A stretch of 64,000 bases of DNA from assembly GCA_028872915.1 (NCBI GenBank), contig JAGWNY010000002.1, forward strand, positions 51,626 to 115,625, given 5' to 3'. Position 1 is the stretch's first letter; each line of letters begins with the position of its first letter. The notes under the pieces were generated by a model. It saw only the letters and a list, made by a program, of their open reading frames with translations. It had not been told where the DNA came from and searched no databases. Positions 53,696-64,000 of this stretch are shown here, one piece after another. Position numbers and translations under genes: made by a program. The DNA comes from Verrucomicrobiota bacterium (GTDB taxonomy: Bacteria; Verrucomicrobiota; Verrucomicrobiia; Limisphaerales; UBA11358).

Positions 53696-56600
53696 TTATC
53701 CGCCGCCCACGCGGGCCGCGTCGCGAATGTTTTCCTGAAACGCGGCCATAATGGCATCGTCGCCGCTCAATCCCTGCGACTCGACCTTCTTCAGCGCCGC
53801 CAGCACGCGGGCGTAATCCTTCGGCAGCACTTTCACGAATTTCCCGATGCTGTTCTGCCAGTCCCCCAGAATTTTTGCCGCCAAATCGCTGCCCGTATAA
53901 GCCCGATGGCGCTGGATGATTTTCCAGACCTGCTCCATTTCATCCGCATCGGCAAGTTTTTCAAGCGCGACCATCTGCATGTTCACCTGCGGGGGAAAGG
54001 ACCCCGTTTCATCAAAAACATAGGCGATGCCCCCGCTCATGCCGGCGGCAAAATTGCGTCCGGTTTTACCCAGCACTACCACGCGCCCGCCTGTCATGTA
54101 TTCGCAGCCATGATCCCCGACGGCTTCCACGACCGCGCTCACGCCCGAATTACGCACCGCAAACCGTTCGCCGGCCATTCCGCGAACAAAGACTTCGCCG
54201 CTCGTCGCGCCGTAGAGCGCCACGTTCCCGATTATGATGTTCTCCTCCGATACAAACGTCGAACCGCGCGGCGGATACACGATCATTTTGCCGCCGCTCA
54301 GCCCCTTGCCAAAATAATCGTTCGCGTCGCCTTCCAGTTCCAAAGTCATCCCGCGCGGGATGAACGCGCCAAAGCTCTGTCCCGCGCTGCCGTTGAACTT
54401 GAGGTGGACGGTATCTTCCGCCAAGCCGTCCGGATGCTTTCGCGTGATTTCGCTGCCCGTGATGGTGCCCACCACCCGATGAACGTTTTGGATGGGCAGT
54501 TCAGCCCGGACCTTTTCACCCCGTTCAATGGCTGGCTTGCAAATATCGAGCAGCTTCGTCACATCCAGCGATTTTTCAAGCCCGTGGTCCTGATCCTGTT
54601 GGCGATAGCGCCCCACTTCCGGCGGGGCATCGGGCCGGTGCAGAACAGGCGTGAGGTCCAGGCCGCGGGCTTTCCAGTGTTCGATGGCTTTCCAGGGCGA
54701 AAGCCGGTCAGTACGCCCAACCATTTCGTTGATCGTGCGAAAGCCCAGCTTGGCCATGATTTCGCGCAACTCCTGCGCCACGAAATGCATGTAATTCACC
54801 ACGTGCGCCGGATCGCCCGTGAATCGTGCCCGCAATTTTGGATTTTGCGTGGCCACACCCACGGGGCAGGTGTCCAGATGGCATACCCGCATCATGATAC
54901 AGCCCAGCGCCACCAATGGCGCGGTCGCAAAGCCGAATTCCTCCGCGCCGAGCAAAGCCGCAATCGCCACGTCCCGTCCGGTTTTCAACTGTCCGTCCGT
55001 TTCCAGATAAATGCGGCTGCGCAAATTATTCAGCACCAGCGTTTGATGCGTCTCGGCCACGCCCAATTCCCAGGGCGCCCCTGCGTGCTTGATCGAGGAG
55101 AGGGGCGAAGCGCCCGTGCCGCCGTCATGGCCCGAAATGAGCACGACGTCCGCGTGGGCCTTCGCCACGCCGGCGGCGATGGTCCCCACGCCCACTTCCG
55201 CCACCAGCTTGACGTTCACCCGGGCGTGGCGATTGGCGTTTTTCAGATCGTGAATCAATTCCGCCAGATCTTCGATGGAATAAATATCATGGTGCGGCGG
55301 CGGCGAGATGAGGCCCACGCCGGGCGTCGTCAGCCGTGTGCGGGCAATCCACGGATAAACCTTTTTCCCCGGCAATTCGCCGCCTTCGCCCGGCTTCGCG
55401 CCCTGCGCCATCTTGATTTGAAGTTCCCTGGCATTCACCAGGTAATTGCTCGTCACGCCAAATCGTCCCGAAGCCACCTGTTTGATCGCCGAATTTCGGG
55501 AATCGCCGTTCGCCTCCGGGATGTAACGCGCCGGATCCTCGCCGCCTTCGCCCGTGTTCGATTTGCCCCCCAGCCGGTTCATCGCCACCGCCAGCGCCTC
55601 GTGCGCTTCCTTGCTGATGGAACCATAACTCATGGCCCCCGTTTTGAAGCGTTTGACGATGTTCTCCACCGGTTCAACCTCCTCAATCGGGATCGGTTTT
55701 TCGGCGAATTTAAACTCCAAAAGGCCCCGCAGCGTGCAGAGATTCTGCGCCTGGTCGTTGATCAGCGCGGCATACTCGCGGTAAATCTTCTCGTTTCCAG
55801 TCCGGCAGGCGTTCTGGAGCTTGTGCACCGTTTGCGGATTGAACAAATGAAATTCGCCGCCATCGCGCCATTGATACTGGCCGCCGGGATCGAGCGCGCC
55901 GTTGACCGCGCGGTCCGGAAAGGCATGATGATGCCGCCAGCGCGCCTCCCGCGCGATGACATCCAGTCCGGCCCCTTCAATGCGCGAAGGCGTCCAGGTA
56001 AAATAGCGGTTAACCACGTCGCTGTTCAGGCCCACCGCCTCGAAAATCTGCGCGCCGCGGTAGCTTTGGATCGTGGAAATCCCCATCTTCGCCATCGTCT
56101 TGACCACCCCTTTGACCGCCGCCTTAATGTAGTTCTTGACAGCAGTCTTATGGTCCAGGCTCCCCAGCAATCCCTGGCCGATCAGGTCATCCAGCGTGGC
56201 CAGAGCTAGATACGGGTTGATCGCGCTGCATCCGTAGCCGATCAGCAGCGCGAAGTGATGCACCTCCCGGGGCTCGCCCGATTCAAGCACCAATCCCACC
56301 TTCGACCGCGTCCCCTCCCGTATCAGATGATGATGCAGGCCCGCGATCGCCAGCAAGGCCGGTATGGGAAGCATCCCCGGCGAAACGCCCCGGTCCGATA
56401 AAATCATGATATTCGCCCCGCGCGCAATCGCCTCGTCCGCCTCGCGGAACAGCTTCTCGAGCGCCGCTTCCAGGCATTTCGCCGCCACCGCCGGGTCCTG
56501 GATGCCTCCTGCCGTCCCCCTTTCGAACAAAATCGGCAGCGTGACCGCCTGGAACGGCCGCCTGCGGATCTGCCGCAATTTTTCCAGTTCGTCGTCGGTG

Positions 56601-58351
56601 AGAATCGGATGCTTCAATTTGACGAGCGCGCAACTCCCCGCGCCGGGATTGAGCAAACCGCCGCGCGCGCCGACCATTGTTTCCGTTGAGGTGATGATCT
56701 CCTCGCGGATGGGGTCAATGGGCGGATTGGTCACCTGGGCGAACAATTGTTTGAAATAGTTGTATAGCAACTGCGGCTTGTCCGAGAGCACGGCCAGGGG
56801 CGTGTCCGTGCCCATCGAGCCGATCGGCTGAACGGCGTCCAGCGCCATCGGACCAACAAGAAAACGCAAATCCTCGAACGTATAGCCGAACGCCTGCTGG
56901 CGTTGCAGAATTTTGCGGTGATCCGGCTCGGTGGCCTCCGGCGGCTCCGGCAGGTTTTCCAACAGCACGTGATGTTCATCCAGCCATTTCTGATAGGGCT
57001 GCGCACGGGCATATTTTTGCTTGAGTTCTTCGTCCGCGATAATCCGCCCCTGCTCTGTGTCCACCAGGAACATTCGTCCGGGCTGCAGCCGTCCCTTCTG
57101 CAGCACCCGTTCGGGCGCCACCGGCAGCACTCCCGCCTCCGACGCCATGATGACCGTGTCGTCCTTCGTCACGTAGTAACGGGATGGACGCAGCCCGTTG
57201 CGGTCCAGGCACGCCCCAATGATTTTCCCGTCCGTAAACGCTATGGATGCCGGCCCGTCCCATGGCTCCATGAGGCACGAATGAAATTCGTAGAAGGCCC
57301 GCCGCGCCGGCTCCATCGCTTCATGGTTCTCCCACGGCTCGGGAATCATCATCATCATCGCGTGCGGCAGCTCCCGTCCGGCCATCGTCAATAGTTCCAC
57401 GCAATTGTCGAATTGCGCCGAATCGCTGCCGTCCGAATTGATTACCGGAACCACTTTCTTGATGTCCTCGCCGAACAACTGCGACGTGAAATTCGTTTGC
57501 GCCGCGTGCATCCAGTTCACGTTCCCTCGCAACGTATTGATCTCGCCGTTGTGCGCGATGTAACGGTTCGGATGCGCGCGGTCCCAGCTCGGAAACGTAT
57601 TCGTGCTGAAGCGCGAATGGATGAGCGCCAGCGCGCTTTTCATCGCCGCGTCCTTCAGGTCCGGGTAATACGCCGGCAATTGTTCCGGCATCAGCATTCC
57701 CTTGTAGATGATCGTCTTGTGGGACAGGCTCGATACGTAAAACTGCCCCCCGCCGGGCGTTCCTTTTCCATACCGAATCCGCTGCTCGGCCACTTTGCGA
57801 ATCACGTAAAGTTTGCGCTCGAACGCCATGTCGTCCGTGATGGCCGGATGCCGTCCTATAAAAACCTGCATCATGTGCGGTTCGCAGGCGATGGCCCCTT
57901 TGCCCAGCGTCGAATTGTCCGTTGGAATGTCCCGCCAGCCCAGCACCGTCTGGCCCTCTTCGCCTACGACGGCTTCAAATGCCCGTTTGACTCCCGCCCG
58001 CTCCGCCAGGTTCTTCGGCACGAAAACCATGCCCACGCCGTATTGATGCGGCGCCGGGAGCGCCACCCTTGCGGCGTCTGCGGCCTGCGCGAGAAATTCA
58101 TGCGGTGTCTGGATCAGGATGCCAGCGCCATCCCCCGTGTTCGGCTCGCAACCGCACGCGCCTCGATGGTCCAGATTGAGCAGGATTCGGAGCGCGTCGG
58201 CGATGATGCCGTGCGACTTTTGCCCCTTCACATGCACCAGAAATCCCACGCCGCAGGCCTCATGCTCGAACTGCGGATCATAAAGCCCCTGCTTCGGCGG
58301 CGCGGATTTTGGGATTGGCGCGGGCCGGTGATGTTCACTTTGCTGATTCAT
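53696..58351 (-). CDS. gltB: Glutamate synthase (NADPH) large subunit
   Basis: A 1551-residue amidotransferase-synthase. Cys33 in [13 protein letters not shown] is the N-terminal nucleophile that becomes residue 1 after removal of a 32-residue leader. The central domain, the FMN-binding synthase barrel and the [3Fe-4S] cysteine motif [19 protein letters not shown] follow. The C-terminal GXGXG domain contains [11 protein letters not shown] and [22 protein letters not shown]. No key residue is missing. Together with GltD it assimilates ammonia. gltB is transcribed first, then gltD. Confidence 0.97.
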   Translation of the reverse strand: MNQQSEHHRPAPIPKSAPPKQGLYDPQFEHEACGVGFLVHVKGQKSHGIIADALRILLNLDHRGACGCEPNTGDGAGILIQTPHEFLAQAADAARVALPAPHQYGVGMVFVPKNLAERAGVKRAFEAVVGEEGQTVLGWRDIPTDNSTLGKGAIACEPHMMQVFIGRHPAITDDMAFERKLYVIRKVAEQRIRYGKGTPGGGQFYVSSLSHKTIIYKGMLMPEQLPAYYPDLKDAAMKSALALIHSRFSTNTFPSWDRAHPNRYIAHNGEINTLRGNVNWMHAAQTNFTSQLFGEDIKKVVPVINSDGSDSAQFDNCVELLTMAGRELPHAMMMMIPEPWENHEAMEPARRAFYEFHSCLMEPWDGPASIAFTDGKIIGACLDRNGLRPSRYYVTKDDTVIMASEAGVLPVAPERVLQKGRLQPGRMFLVDTEQGRIIADEELKQKYARAQPYQKWLDEHHVLLENLPEPPEATEPDHRKILQRQQAFGYTFEDLRFLVGPMALDAVQPIGSMGTDTPLAVLSDKPQLLYNYFKQLFAQVTNPPIDPIREEIITSTETMVGARGGLLNPGAGSCALVKLKHPILTDDELEKLRQIRRRPFQAVTLPILFERGTAGGIQDPAVAAKCLEAALEKLFREADEAIARGANIMILSDRGVSPGMLPIPALLAIAGLHHHLIREGTRSKVGLVLESGEPREVHHFALLIGYGCSAINPYLALATLDDLIGQGLLGSLDHKTAVKNYIKAAVKGVVKTMAKMGISTIQSYRGAQIFEAVGLNSDVVNRYFTWTPSRIEGAGLDVIAREARWRHHHAFPDRAVNGALDPGGQYQWRDGGEFHLFNPQTVHKLQNACRTGNEKIYREYAALINDQAQNLCTLRGLLEFKFAEKPIPIEEVEPVENIVKRFKTGAMSYGSISKEAHEALAVAMNRLGGKSNTGEGGEDPARYIPEANGDSRNSAIKQVASGRFGVTSNYLVNARELQIKMAQGAKPGEGGELPGKKVYPWIARTRLTTPGVGLISPPPHHDIYSIEDLAELIHDLKNANRHARVNVKLVAEVGVGTIAAGVAKAHADVVLISGHDGGTGASPLSSIKHAGAPWELGVAETHQTLVLNNLRSRIYLETDGQLKTGRDVAIAALLGAEEFGFATAPLVALGCIMMRVCHLDTCPVGVATQNPKLRARFTGDPAHVVNYMHFVAQELREIMAKLGFRTINEMVGRTDRLSPWKAIEHWKARGLDLTPVLHRPDAPPEVGRYRQQDQDHGLEKSLDVTKLLDICKPAIERGEKVRAELPIQNVHRVVGTITGSEITRKHPDGLAEDTVHLKFNGSAGQSFGAFIPRGMTLELEGDANDYFGKGLSGGKMIVYPPRGSTFVSEENIIIGNVALYGATSGEVFVRGMAGERFAVRNSGVSAVVEAVGDHGCEYMTGGRVVVLGKTGRNFAAGMSGGIAYVFDETGSFPPQVNMQMVALEKLADADEMEQVWKIIQRHRAYTGSDLAAKILGDWQNSIGKFVKVLPKDYARVLAALKKVESQGLSGDDAIMAAFQENIRDAARVGGG

Positions 58352-58516
58352 TTGCGACAGTCAACCATCGTCCGCCTATTTTTGGCGTAAATTTCATCAT
58401 AGCGCAATAAATGTTTTCGGATTCCCCAATGCTTTTCGCCGCGGAGAACGCCGGAAGGAAAATTTCCCGGTTAGCCGATGAAAGCCGGGAACGATGACAA
58501 GCTCAAGGACGCCCTG

Positions 58517-59303
58517 TCAGCGCAGGGCGAGCGCGGAGACCGGGCGCAATCCGGATGTTTCTTCCCTGTAATCCACAATGCGCTTGACCACGACTTCACG
58601 GCCTTCGAGATGCCAGTCCACGTTGCGGTTGAACCACCAGCCGTCCGGCGTCCGTTCCCGCTCGAACCCATAATTGAACTTCCACACCGCGCCGATCAGC
58701 CCAAAACCCACCTCCACCGGCGCCGTCAGATGCAATTGCGCCTTCACCAGGGCGTAATCCCCGGCGTCCACCCAGACGCGGCCGGCCGCTTTGTTAATGA
58801 ACCGGTCCTTGAAGGTGTGTTCGGGCAGGTTTTTGGACGCGGGCGCAAAATCCACCACCCACGTCGGCCGGCCGTTGAACATCTGCCGCCCGACCAGGGT
58901 GAAATGAAAGCGTTTGAACAAATCCGGCGTAAGCAGCAGGTCTTTTTTATGGATGGCTTGGCCATGCACATTCGAATGGGTGGCGGTCACCGGGCCGCCG
59001 TCGGGTTTCTCAACCGCGGCAAGCGCGGCGGGCGGCACATCAACAACGGCGGCGGGGGTATGGTGGTCGGTCTTGTCTTCCCGCTTGATCACCACGCCTT
59101 CGGCGTTGCGAAATTCGGTGATTTTTTCACAGGAATAGCTGTAAAAGCTGTCGAACCCGCGATCATTGGCATGTTCGAGCTTCGCGCGCGCCAGAACCCC
59201 CTGCAAGATGGGTTCCAAGGCGAACGAAGACTGCGCCGCTTGCGCCAGCATCGGAAATGCCGCCGCAATAACCAGTGCCAGTGCCTGTTGAAAAAATTTT
59301 CAT
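58517..59303 (-). pseudogene. Secreted protein of unknown function with out-of-frame signal peptide (frameshift at A4T6)
   Basis: The main frame (59251 to 58517) encodes 244 residues with no recognised domain: VLARAKLEHANDRGFDSFYSY, VVIKREDKTDH, TWVVDFAPAS, GRVWVDAGDYALVKAQLHL, GWWFNRNVDWHLEGREVV. The in-frame sequence just upstream reads FFQQALALVIAAAFPMLAQA, a clear signal peptide core but without a start codon. An ATG at 59303 is in the +1-shifted frame. Removing one base from the run AAAATTTTTT (59291-59300 on the + strand) would join MK to that sequence. It is thus either a sequencing or assembly slip, a decayed gene, or a phase-variable one. Confidence 0.6.
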
Positions 59304-59378
59304 GAGTCTGCCAAGCATCCATTTTACCACGGCATGAAAATTCTACAACCTGCAACTTGAAATCAAAACGCTCTGACC

Positions 59379-59406
59379 TTGACTGCCGGCGCCCGGTTGT
59401 TATGCT
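59379..59406 (+). promoter_or_regulatory. Sigma-70 promoter of rpmH
   Basis: TTGACT (59379-59384) and TATGCT (59401-59406) are separated by 16 bp. The distance to the rpmH ATG (59454) is about 42 nt from the expected start near 59413, suitable for the short leader of this operon. Confidence 0.65.
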
Positions 59407-59453
59407 CGGCTGCTCGTTTGGCGCGCAGGCGCGAATCGAATTTGATCTGAATT

Positions 59454-59591
59454 ATGAAACGCCAATATCAACCATCCAAAATCCGGCGCAAACGGCAGCA
59501 CGGGTTTCTGAACCGCAATTCGACCAGGAGTGGACGCGCCACTCTGCGCAATCGGCGCCGGGTGGGCCGAAAACGCCTGACGCCGGTTTGA
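59454..59591 (+). CDS. rpmH: 50S ribosomal protein L34
   Basis: A 45-residue very basic protein beginning [19 protein letters not shown] and containing [19 protein letters not shown], as expected for L34 (usual start MKRTFQPS, then RK-x-HGF). It is too short for ordinary gene calling. It stands directly upstream of rnpA, the classical order. It ends at TGA 59589-59591. Confidence 0.95.
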   Translation: MKRQYQPSKIRRKRQHGFLNRNSTRSGRATLRNRRRVGRKRLTPV

Positions 59592-59600
59592 GCGGGGCCG

Positions 59601-59972
59601 ATGAGCGCCCCAATGCCGCAACGTCGCCGCCTGGGCCGCAAATCGCGCCTGGCGCACAGCCGCGACTTCGCTCGAATCCGGCGCGAGGGGTGCCGCATCA
59701 CGCACGGCTGTCTGATTGCCAACTGGAATCGCCTCCCGGACGGCTCATCGCCGAGGGTCGGCGTGATCACCAGCCGTAAAATTGGCAATGCCGTTGCCCG
59801 CAGCCGCGCCCGCCGCCTGCTGCGCGAAAGTTTTCGGCTGCATCAGCAGGAATTCAAAGAGCCAGTGGAGGTCGTTTTGGTGGCGCGAAACTCGATTGCA
59901 GGGAAAAAATTTGCCGACGTGGAAAAAGATTTTCTCGCCGCGCTGGGGCGTGCGGGATTGATCGCATTTTGA
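59601..59972 (+). CDS. rnpA: Ribonuclease P protein component
   Basis: A 123-residue basic protein that binds RNase P RNA. RLAHSRDFARIRREGCR, PRVGVITSRKIGNAVARSRARRLLRESFR (RNR motif region) and VEVVLVARNSIAGKKFADVEKDFLAAL are family features. It lies 9 bp after rpmH and 6 bp before yidD. Confidence 0.95.
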   Translation: MSAPMPQRRRLGRKSRLAHSRDFARIRREGCRITHGCLIANWNRLPDGSSPRVGVITSRKIGNAVARSRARRLLRESFRLHQQEFKEPVEVVLVARNSIAGKKFADVEKDFLAALGRAGLIAF

Positions 59973-59978
59973 AGCTCA

Positions 59979-60323
59979 ATGATTGGAACGTTTTCATATA
60001 CGGTTTCGGGAGCCGCCCGCCGGGCGGCCGGCGCCCTTTGGTTTGGGCTTTCCCGGCTGCTGGCGCCGGTTCTGGTTGTCGCCATTCGCCTTTACCAGCT
60101 TCTGGTTTCGCCCGCCATTGGATGTCTGGCGGGTCCGGGCTGCGGTTGCCGTTTTTCGCCAAGTTGCTCCCAATATGCGGTGGACGCCATCCGGCGGCAC
60201 GGCGCGTTTGAGGGTGCCTGGCTCGCGATCAAGAGAATTTGCCGCTGCCATCCCTTCGGCGGATGCGGTCCCGATCCGGCGCCCGAAAAATCCACAAACG
60301 CAAACGCCCCGCGGCCGCTCTGA
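59979..60323 (+). CDS. yidD: Membrane protein insertion efficiency factor YidD
   Basis: A 114-residue small protein with an amphipathic N-terminal segment and the conserved core [12 protein letters not shown], then [19 protein letters not shown], including Cys residues, and [15 protein letters not shown]. It assists YidC and SecYEG in membrane insertion. The N-terminal 30 residues are an extra extension. Confidence 0.93.
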   Translation: MIGTFSYTVSGAARRAAGALWFGLSRLLAPVLVVAIRLYQLLVSPAIGCLAGPGCGCRFSPSCSQYAVDAIRRHGAFEGAWLAIKRICRCHPFGGCGPDPAPEKSTNANAPRPL

Positions 60324-60328
60324 TTCTC

Positions 60329-62104
60329 ATGGATAAAACGGGTATCATTGTTGTTTCAATCTGTGCGGCGTTGCTCGCGCTGTGGTTCGTCGAACAGCAA
60401 AAGCAGGAGGCGCTGCGGCGGCAGGAATTGGCGACCAACCAAGTCGCCCGGCCGATCCTTCCGACCGCTCCCTCCCTGCCCGAGCCAAGTCCTTCGTCGT
60501 TTGACACCAACATTGCGGAGCAGACCCTGGCTTTGACAAACGGGCGCGCTCGCTACACGTTCACGTCGCGTGGCGGCGGAATCGAAAGCGTGGACCTTCT
60601 TGACCAGCCTGAAACCGTCTCGGCGCGATGGCAGGCGAATCAGGCCAGGCGGAATAAAAATGTGGTGTCTCTCAATGCGCGCGCTTCCGTTCCCATCCTT
60701 GCCGTTCTGGGAGCAACCAACCTGATTGGCAACGGAAACTTCACGCTCACGGAAACGGATGGCGTCGTTGTGGCGGAAAAAAATCTTTCCAATGGCCTGC
60801 GGCTGGTCAAGGAATTCCGCCCCGGCTCCAACGATTTGATCTCCGCAAGCGTGCGCTTCGAAAATTCGTCCGCGCTGCCAATCCATCTGCCCGCGCAGGA
60901 CATTGTGGTCGGCACGGCCACGCCCATTGACCCCGATGACACGTACTTCGGCACGTACGGCGGCCTCATGTGGTATGACGGCGTCAAAAGCCAGACCGCC
61001 AACCTCGGTTATTTTAGTCCCGCCACGCGATTTTTGTTCTTCTTTCCCCGCACGCCCAAGACCGGGTATGAGGCCGGAATGGGGAACGTCTCGTGGGCGG
61101 CGGCGTATAACCAGTATTTTGTCATGCTGGCCATGCCCCAAAGTCCGGCCCACGAAGTATTGGGCCGGCCGGTTGATCTGGCCCCATTTCCCGGGATCGA
61201 ACAGGCGACCAATGCCACTCTTGACCGGGGCATTCAGACTTCGCTCGTTTATCCCAGGCAAACGCTTCCGCCCCATTCCCGCGTTGAACGGCAAATCACC
61301 CTTTATACCGGGCCAAAGGAATACCGCACCCTAGCCCGCATCGGCGAGATTTTTCATAACAACGCCGATCTGACCATGAATTGGGGCAGCGGCCTGATGA
61401 GCTTTTTCGGCATCGGCACATTCTTCGCCAAATTGCTGCTGTCCGCCATGAACGGCCTGCATGACGTGACGGGCATGGGTTATGGCTGGACGATTGTCGT
61501 CATCACCGTCATTTTGCGCGGCCTCTTCTGGCCGCTGATGGCGGCGAGCATGAAATCGGGCCGCCGGATGCAGGCGCTGGCGCCTGAAATCAAGGCGCTC
61601 AAGGAAAAGTACAAGGACGATCCGCAAAAGTTCACCCAGAAACAATGGGAATTGTTCCGCAAGCACAAGGTCAACCCCATGAGCGGGTGCCTGCCCGCCG
61701 TCGTGCAAATGCCCGTTTTCTTCGGCTTCTTTACCATGCTCCGCAGCTCCATTGAATTGCGTGGCGCCCATTTCCTCTGGGTCACGGACTTGAGCAAGCC
61801 CGACACTCTTTTCATGATTCCGGGGCTGGATTTTCCACTCAACCTCCTGCCGCTGCTCATGGTGGGCGTGATGGTCGTGCAGGCCCATTTGCAGCCGCCT
61901 TCACCCGGCGCGGACCCCTCGCAGCAAAAAATGATGCGCTATTTCCCCCTCATCATGCTCCTGTTTCTTTACAATTATCAATCGGGCATGGCCCTCTACA
62001 TGACCGTGAGCACCCTCATGAGCGTCATTCAAATCCGCTTCACGCGCCTCGCGCCGGCCCAGGCGCAGCCGCCCGCGCCCGCCCCGCAGAAATCAAAACG
62101 GTAA
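60329..62104 (+). CDS. yidC: Membrane protein insertase YidC
   Basis: A 591-residue inner-membrane insertase of the Gram-negative type. The N-terminal anchor is TGIIVVSICAALLALWF, followed by a large periplasmic domain (about 60-350) and the conserved insertase core of five helices from about 360, with LHDVTGMGYGWTIVVITVILRG and GCLPAVVQMPVFFGFF. QSGMALYMTVSTLMSVIQ is the last helix. The tail is Pro/Gln-rich. ATG at 60329 is used; upstream frame overlaps yidD. Confidence 0.96.
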   Translation: MDKTGIIVVSICAALLALWFVEQQKQEALRRQELATNQVARPILPTAPSLPEPSPSSFDTNIAEQTLALTNGRARYTFTSRGGGIESVDLLDQPETVSARWQANQARRNKNVVSLNARASVPILAVLGATNLIGNGNFTLTETDGVVVAEKNLSNGLRLVKEFRPGSNDLISASVRFENSSALPIHLPAQDIVVGTATPIDPDDTYFGTYGGLMWYDGVKSQTANLGYFSPATRFLFFFPRTPKTGYEAGMGNVSWAAAYNQYFVMLAMPQSPAHEVLGRPVDLAPFPGIEQATNATLDRGIQTSLVYPRQTLPPHSRVERQITLYTGPKEYRTLARIGEIFHNNADLTMNWGSGLMSFFGIGTFFAKLLLSAMNGLHDVTGMGYGWTIVVITVILRGLFWPLMAASMKSGRRMQALAPEIKALKEKYKDDPQKFTQKQWELFRKHKVNPMSGCLPAVVQMPVFFGFFTMLRSSIELRGAHFLWVTDLSKPDTLFMIPGLDFPLNLLPLLMVGVMVVQAHLQPPSPGADPSQQKMMRYFPLIMLLFLYNYQSGMALYMTVSTLMSVIQIRFTRLAPAQAQPPAPAPQKSKR

Positions 62105-62128
62105 AACGGCATTGACTCGGTATTCCGA

Positions 62129-62596
62129 ATGTTCAACCATTCGCCCGTCATGGCGCAGCCGAAGGAAGTTCTTGAAAAGATGCTGGCATTGCTTGGATTT
62201 GAAGCCACTGTGGAGGAAAGCTCCCTGGAAGAAGGCATTCTGCTCAATGTCAAAACGGATGAAGCCGGACGCCTCATTGGCCGGCAGGGGCAAACCCTTG
62301 CGGATTTGCAGTATCTGACCAACCGTTTGTTGTTCCAGCAAAACTCCGAATCTCCCAAGGTAATGGTGGATGTCAGCGGCTACCGCGCCCAGGCGCGCGA
62401 GGCGCTGGTCAAGCGCGCGAAGGAAGCGGCCGAAAAAGTGCGGCGCTGGGGCGACATTGTGGAACTGGAACCCATGAATGCCTTTGACCGCCGCATCGTT
62501 CATCAAGTGCTCAAGGAAGACCCCGATGTGGAAACCCAAAGCGTCGAAGTGGAAGGCACCGACAAAAAGGCCATTTTGCTCCGTCCCCGGCATTGA
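62129..62596 (+). CDS. jag: Jag/KhpB RNA-binding protein (KH and R3H domains)
   Basis: A 155-residue protein. The KH domain contains GRLIGRQGQTLADLQYLTNRLLF near residue 47-69, and the R3H domain contains LEPMNAFDRRIVHQVLKEDP near 110-130. An N-terminal Jag domain is absent or reduced to a few residues. It follows yidC as in many bacteria. ATG at 62129 or 62150 could be used. A bidirectional terminator follows. Confidence 0.92.
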   Translation: MFNHSPVMAQPKEVLEKMLALLGFEATVEESSLEEGILLNVKTDEAGRLIGRQGQTLADLQYLTNRLLFQQNSESPKVMVDVSGYRAQAREALVKRAKEAAEKVRRWGDIVELEPMNAFDRRIVHQVLKEDPDVETQSVEVEGTDKKAILLRPRH

Positions 62597-62616
62597 GTTT
62601 TACCCGTTGGATGAAA

Positions 62617-62645
62617 AAAGCGCGGACGATTGTCCGCGCTTTCGC
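62617..62645. terminator. Bidirectional rho-independent terminator
   Basis: A perfect 11-bp stem AAAGCGCGGAC (62617-62627) / GTCCGCGCTTT (62632-62642) with a GATT loop, preceded by AAAAAA on the left side and followed by TTT-rich DNA. It serves jag on the + strand and the lipoprotein gene on the - strand. Confidence 0.88.
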
Positions 62646-62667
62646 TTTTATTCGTGGGACCGGCAAT

Positions 62668-63042
62668 TTACGGCCCGATGATTTTCAAAATGTACTTGGG
62701 CGACCATGCCGAGCCGGGTTGCGGCTGCGAACCAAAGGCGTTGTAGAGATAATCGAACTTGAAGCGGAACGCTGTTTCATTCGCGTCCGGCGGCACCGGC
62801 ACATAGCCTTCCCAACGGTTCTTGAGCATCGGCTCCGGGCGCAACGGATACGATTGCCCGTCCACCTGCACGTAAGGTTTGATGGTGTCCCAAAGGAGCG
62901 ATTCCTGGTTCGAATTGAACTGGACTTCCACGGGATATTGGCCGGAAGCATTGCGTGGTTGTTCCAGCGGGGACAAACGCGTCAATTGGGAAGCACAACC
63001 CGTCATCAAAAGCACCGGCGCCAGCAACAGGAATTTTTTCAT
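62668..63042 (-). CDS. Small lipoprotein of unknown function
   Basis: A 124-residue lipoprotein with signal MKKFLLLAPVLLMTGC; Cys16 would be lipidated. The mature part (SQLTRLSPLEQPRNASGQYPVEVQFNSNQESLLWDTIKP and YVPVPPDANETAFRFKFDYLYNAF) is beta-rich. I do not recognise a family. It is convergent with jag and shares its terminator. Between it and the sensor kinase gene is a 202-bp gap with only an imperfect GC-rich hairpin (63123-63147). Confidence 0.75.
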   Translation of the reverse strand: MKKFLLLAPVLLMTGCASQLTRLSPLEQPRNASGQYPVEVQFNSNQESLLWDTIKPYVQVDGQSYPLRPEPMLKNRWEGYVPVPPDANETAFRFKFDYLYNAFGSQPQPGSAWSPKYILKIIGP

Positions 63043-63244
63043 GGTTCCGGCATTATGCCAAAAGCCCGCGACCTTGTAAAGAGGCGTTTGATTCCCGCCC
63101 GCGTCTTTTCCGCAAAGGGTTTGCCCGCGATTGCTTGCCGCGCGGGCCGCCGTCGGTTAGGGTGTTTAAACTGAGAAATCCGCGCCACGTCAAAACCGGA
63201 ATCTGATGCCGTGAAACCCGGCAAGGCAGCGGGCCGGGCGTCGT

Positions 63245-64000
63245 TCAAAGTTCCGTTCCAGCATCGCGTTGTTTAAGCACCAGCGTCAAAGTTGCCGGAT
63301 CGCTGAAATGAGCCGTTAGAGACCATCCCAGTAATTCCGCAAACGCCCGGCTGATGGATAACCCCAAACCGCAGTGTTCGCCGCCGGTGCGGGACATGTC
63401 CTTGCGCCAGAGACGTTCAAACAGATGGGGCAAATCGTTCGCACTCAAGTCTGACACCGTGTTGGCCACGATCAATTTTCCGGCATCCGCTTGCCAATGG
63501 ATGTCAACCCGTCCGGCGGGGGGGGTGTATTCCACTGCATTGGACAACAAATTGGCCAGGATGGAACGTAACAGAGCGGCGTCAGTCTCAATCATTGCAT
63601 CCGCCGAAACCGCAAAACGAACACGGAGTTGCTTTTGCTCCGCTTGCTGTGCCATTGGACGCCAAACTTCTTCCGCCAGCCGGGCGAGGCGAACCGGCTG
63701 GACCTGGAGTTGAAGTTTGCCCTGTTCGCCGCTGGCCATTTCCAGCAGCCGCGTGACCAGCGCCTCCATCTGTAGGGCGATGTTCAGCGTTTCTTGATGC
63801 TTCTCGGCTTCTTCGCCACCACTCCATTTCAGTTCCACTTCGGCGTGGGTCCGCAGTTCGGCCAGCGGCGTGCGCAGTTCGTGAGCAAGGTCGGCGCTAA
63901 AGCGGCGTTCCCGCTCAAAAGAGGCTTCCAGTCGGTCAAGCAGATCGTTCAAGCGCGTGGTGATTGGTTGAAGTTCCGCCGGCATTTGATGGACCGGAAA
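63245..64000 (-). CDS. Sensor histidine kinase (5' end outside window)
   Basis: The C-terminal 251 codons of a membrane sensor kinase; the frame is open to the right edge. It contains the H-box RERRFSADLAHELRTPLAELRTH, with the phospho-acceptor His, the N-box SILANLLSNAVEYTPPAGR, and the G2 box HCGLGLSISRAFAELLG. The HAMP-like segment MPAELQPITTRLNDLLDRLEASF precedes the H-box, as in heavy-metal-type CusS kinases. The partner regulator is not in the window. The signal cannot be told. Confidence 0.85.
   Translation of the reverse strand, partial: FPVHQMPAELQPITTRLNDLLDRLEASFERERRFSADLAHELRTPLAELRTHAEVELKWSGGEEAEKHQETLNIALQMEALVTRLLEMASGEQGKLQLQVQPVRLARLAEEVWRPMAQQAEQKQLRVRFAVSADAMIETDAALLRSILANLLSNAVEYTPPAGRVDIHWQADAGKLIVANTVSDLSANDLPHLFERLWRKDMSRTGGEHCGLGLSISRAFAELLGWSLTAHFSDPATLTLVLKQRDAGTEL

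Noticed and set aside
53447..56209. A 920-codon open frame on the + strand
   Set aside because: It lies opposite gltB, whose conserved motifs leave no doubt. The antisense translation is low-complexity and shows no domain; such frames are common in GC-rich DNA.
59379..62645. Replication origin near the rpmH-rnpA-yidD-yidC-jag cluster
   Set aside because: This gene cluster is often near oriC, but I saw no dnaA gene and no group of TTATCCACA-like DnaA boxes in the window.

Overview
The window looks like a piece of chromosome from a verrucomicrobium-like bacterium of the PVC group. The main clue is the C-terminal sorting signal VPDGG-(hydrophobic stretch)-RR on two secreted proteins, which is the VPDSG-CTERM type, next to an exosortase and the PrsK/PrsR/PrsT set. 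This is inferred from gene content; no rRNA gene is present to confirm it.

Region 1 (1 to about 34,960, almost all + strand) is a large exopolysaccharide and protein-sorting locus. It begins inside a chain-length regulator with a degenerate kinase domain. Then come a deacetylase-glycosyltransferase fusion, a second polysaccharide deacetylase, two GT2 glycosyltransferases, two secreted beta-helix proteins, an O-antigen-ligase/polymerase-like membrane protein, an Fe-S FrhB-like protein paired with a pyruvyl transferase, another GT2, a flippase, a sulfotransferase and an FkbM methyltransferase. CysD and a CysN-CysC fusion follow and would supply PAPS to the sulfotransferase. After these come a YdcF-like protein, two FemAB/GNAT-like proteins, a UDP-sugar dehydrogenase, an outer-membrane barrel, the exosortase, the TPR lipoprotein PrsT and three sorted proteins. 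Both VPDGG proteins sit behind near-consensus sigma-54 promoters, each preceded by a dyad with the core TTATTATAA. One of the two also has an eleven-copy TTGAA array with an exact 10.5-bp period in its leader.

Region 2 (35,004 to 42,335, - strand) holds prsR and prsK, the probable sigma-54 activator and its kinase. It also holds a compact pilT-tlyA-nadK-lacI cluster.

Region 3 (42,653 to 49,729, + strand) is a complete F1Fo ATP synthase operon, atpB-E-F-H-A-G-D-C, with an ORF6N-domain gene between atpA and atpG. Its c subunit appears to have two carboxylates at the ion-binding level.

Region 4 (49,803 to 64,000) carries aroE and a prepilin peptidase with a large insertion (+). Then come gltD and gltB (-), a secreted protein whose signal peptide is out of frame (-), and the rpmH-rnpA-yidD-yidC-jag cluster (+). 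It ends with a small lipoprotein and a truncated sensor kinase (-).
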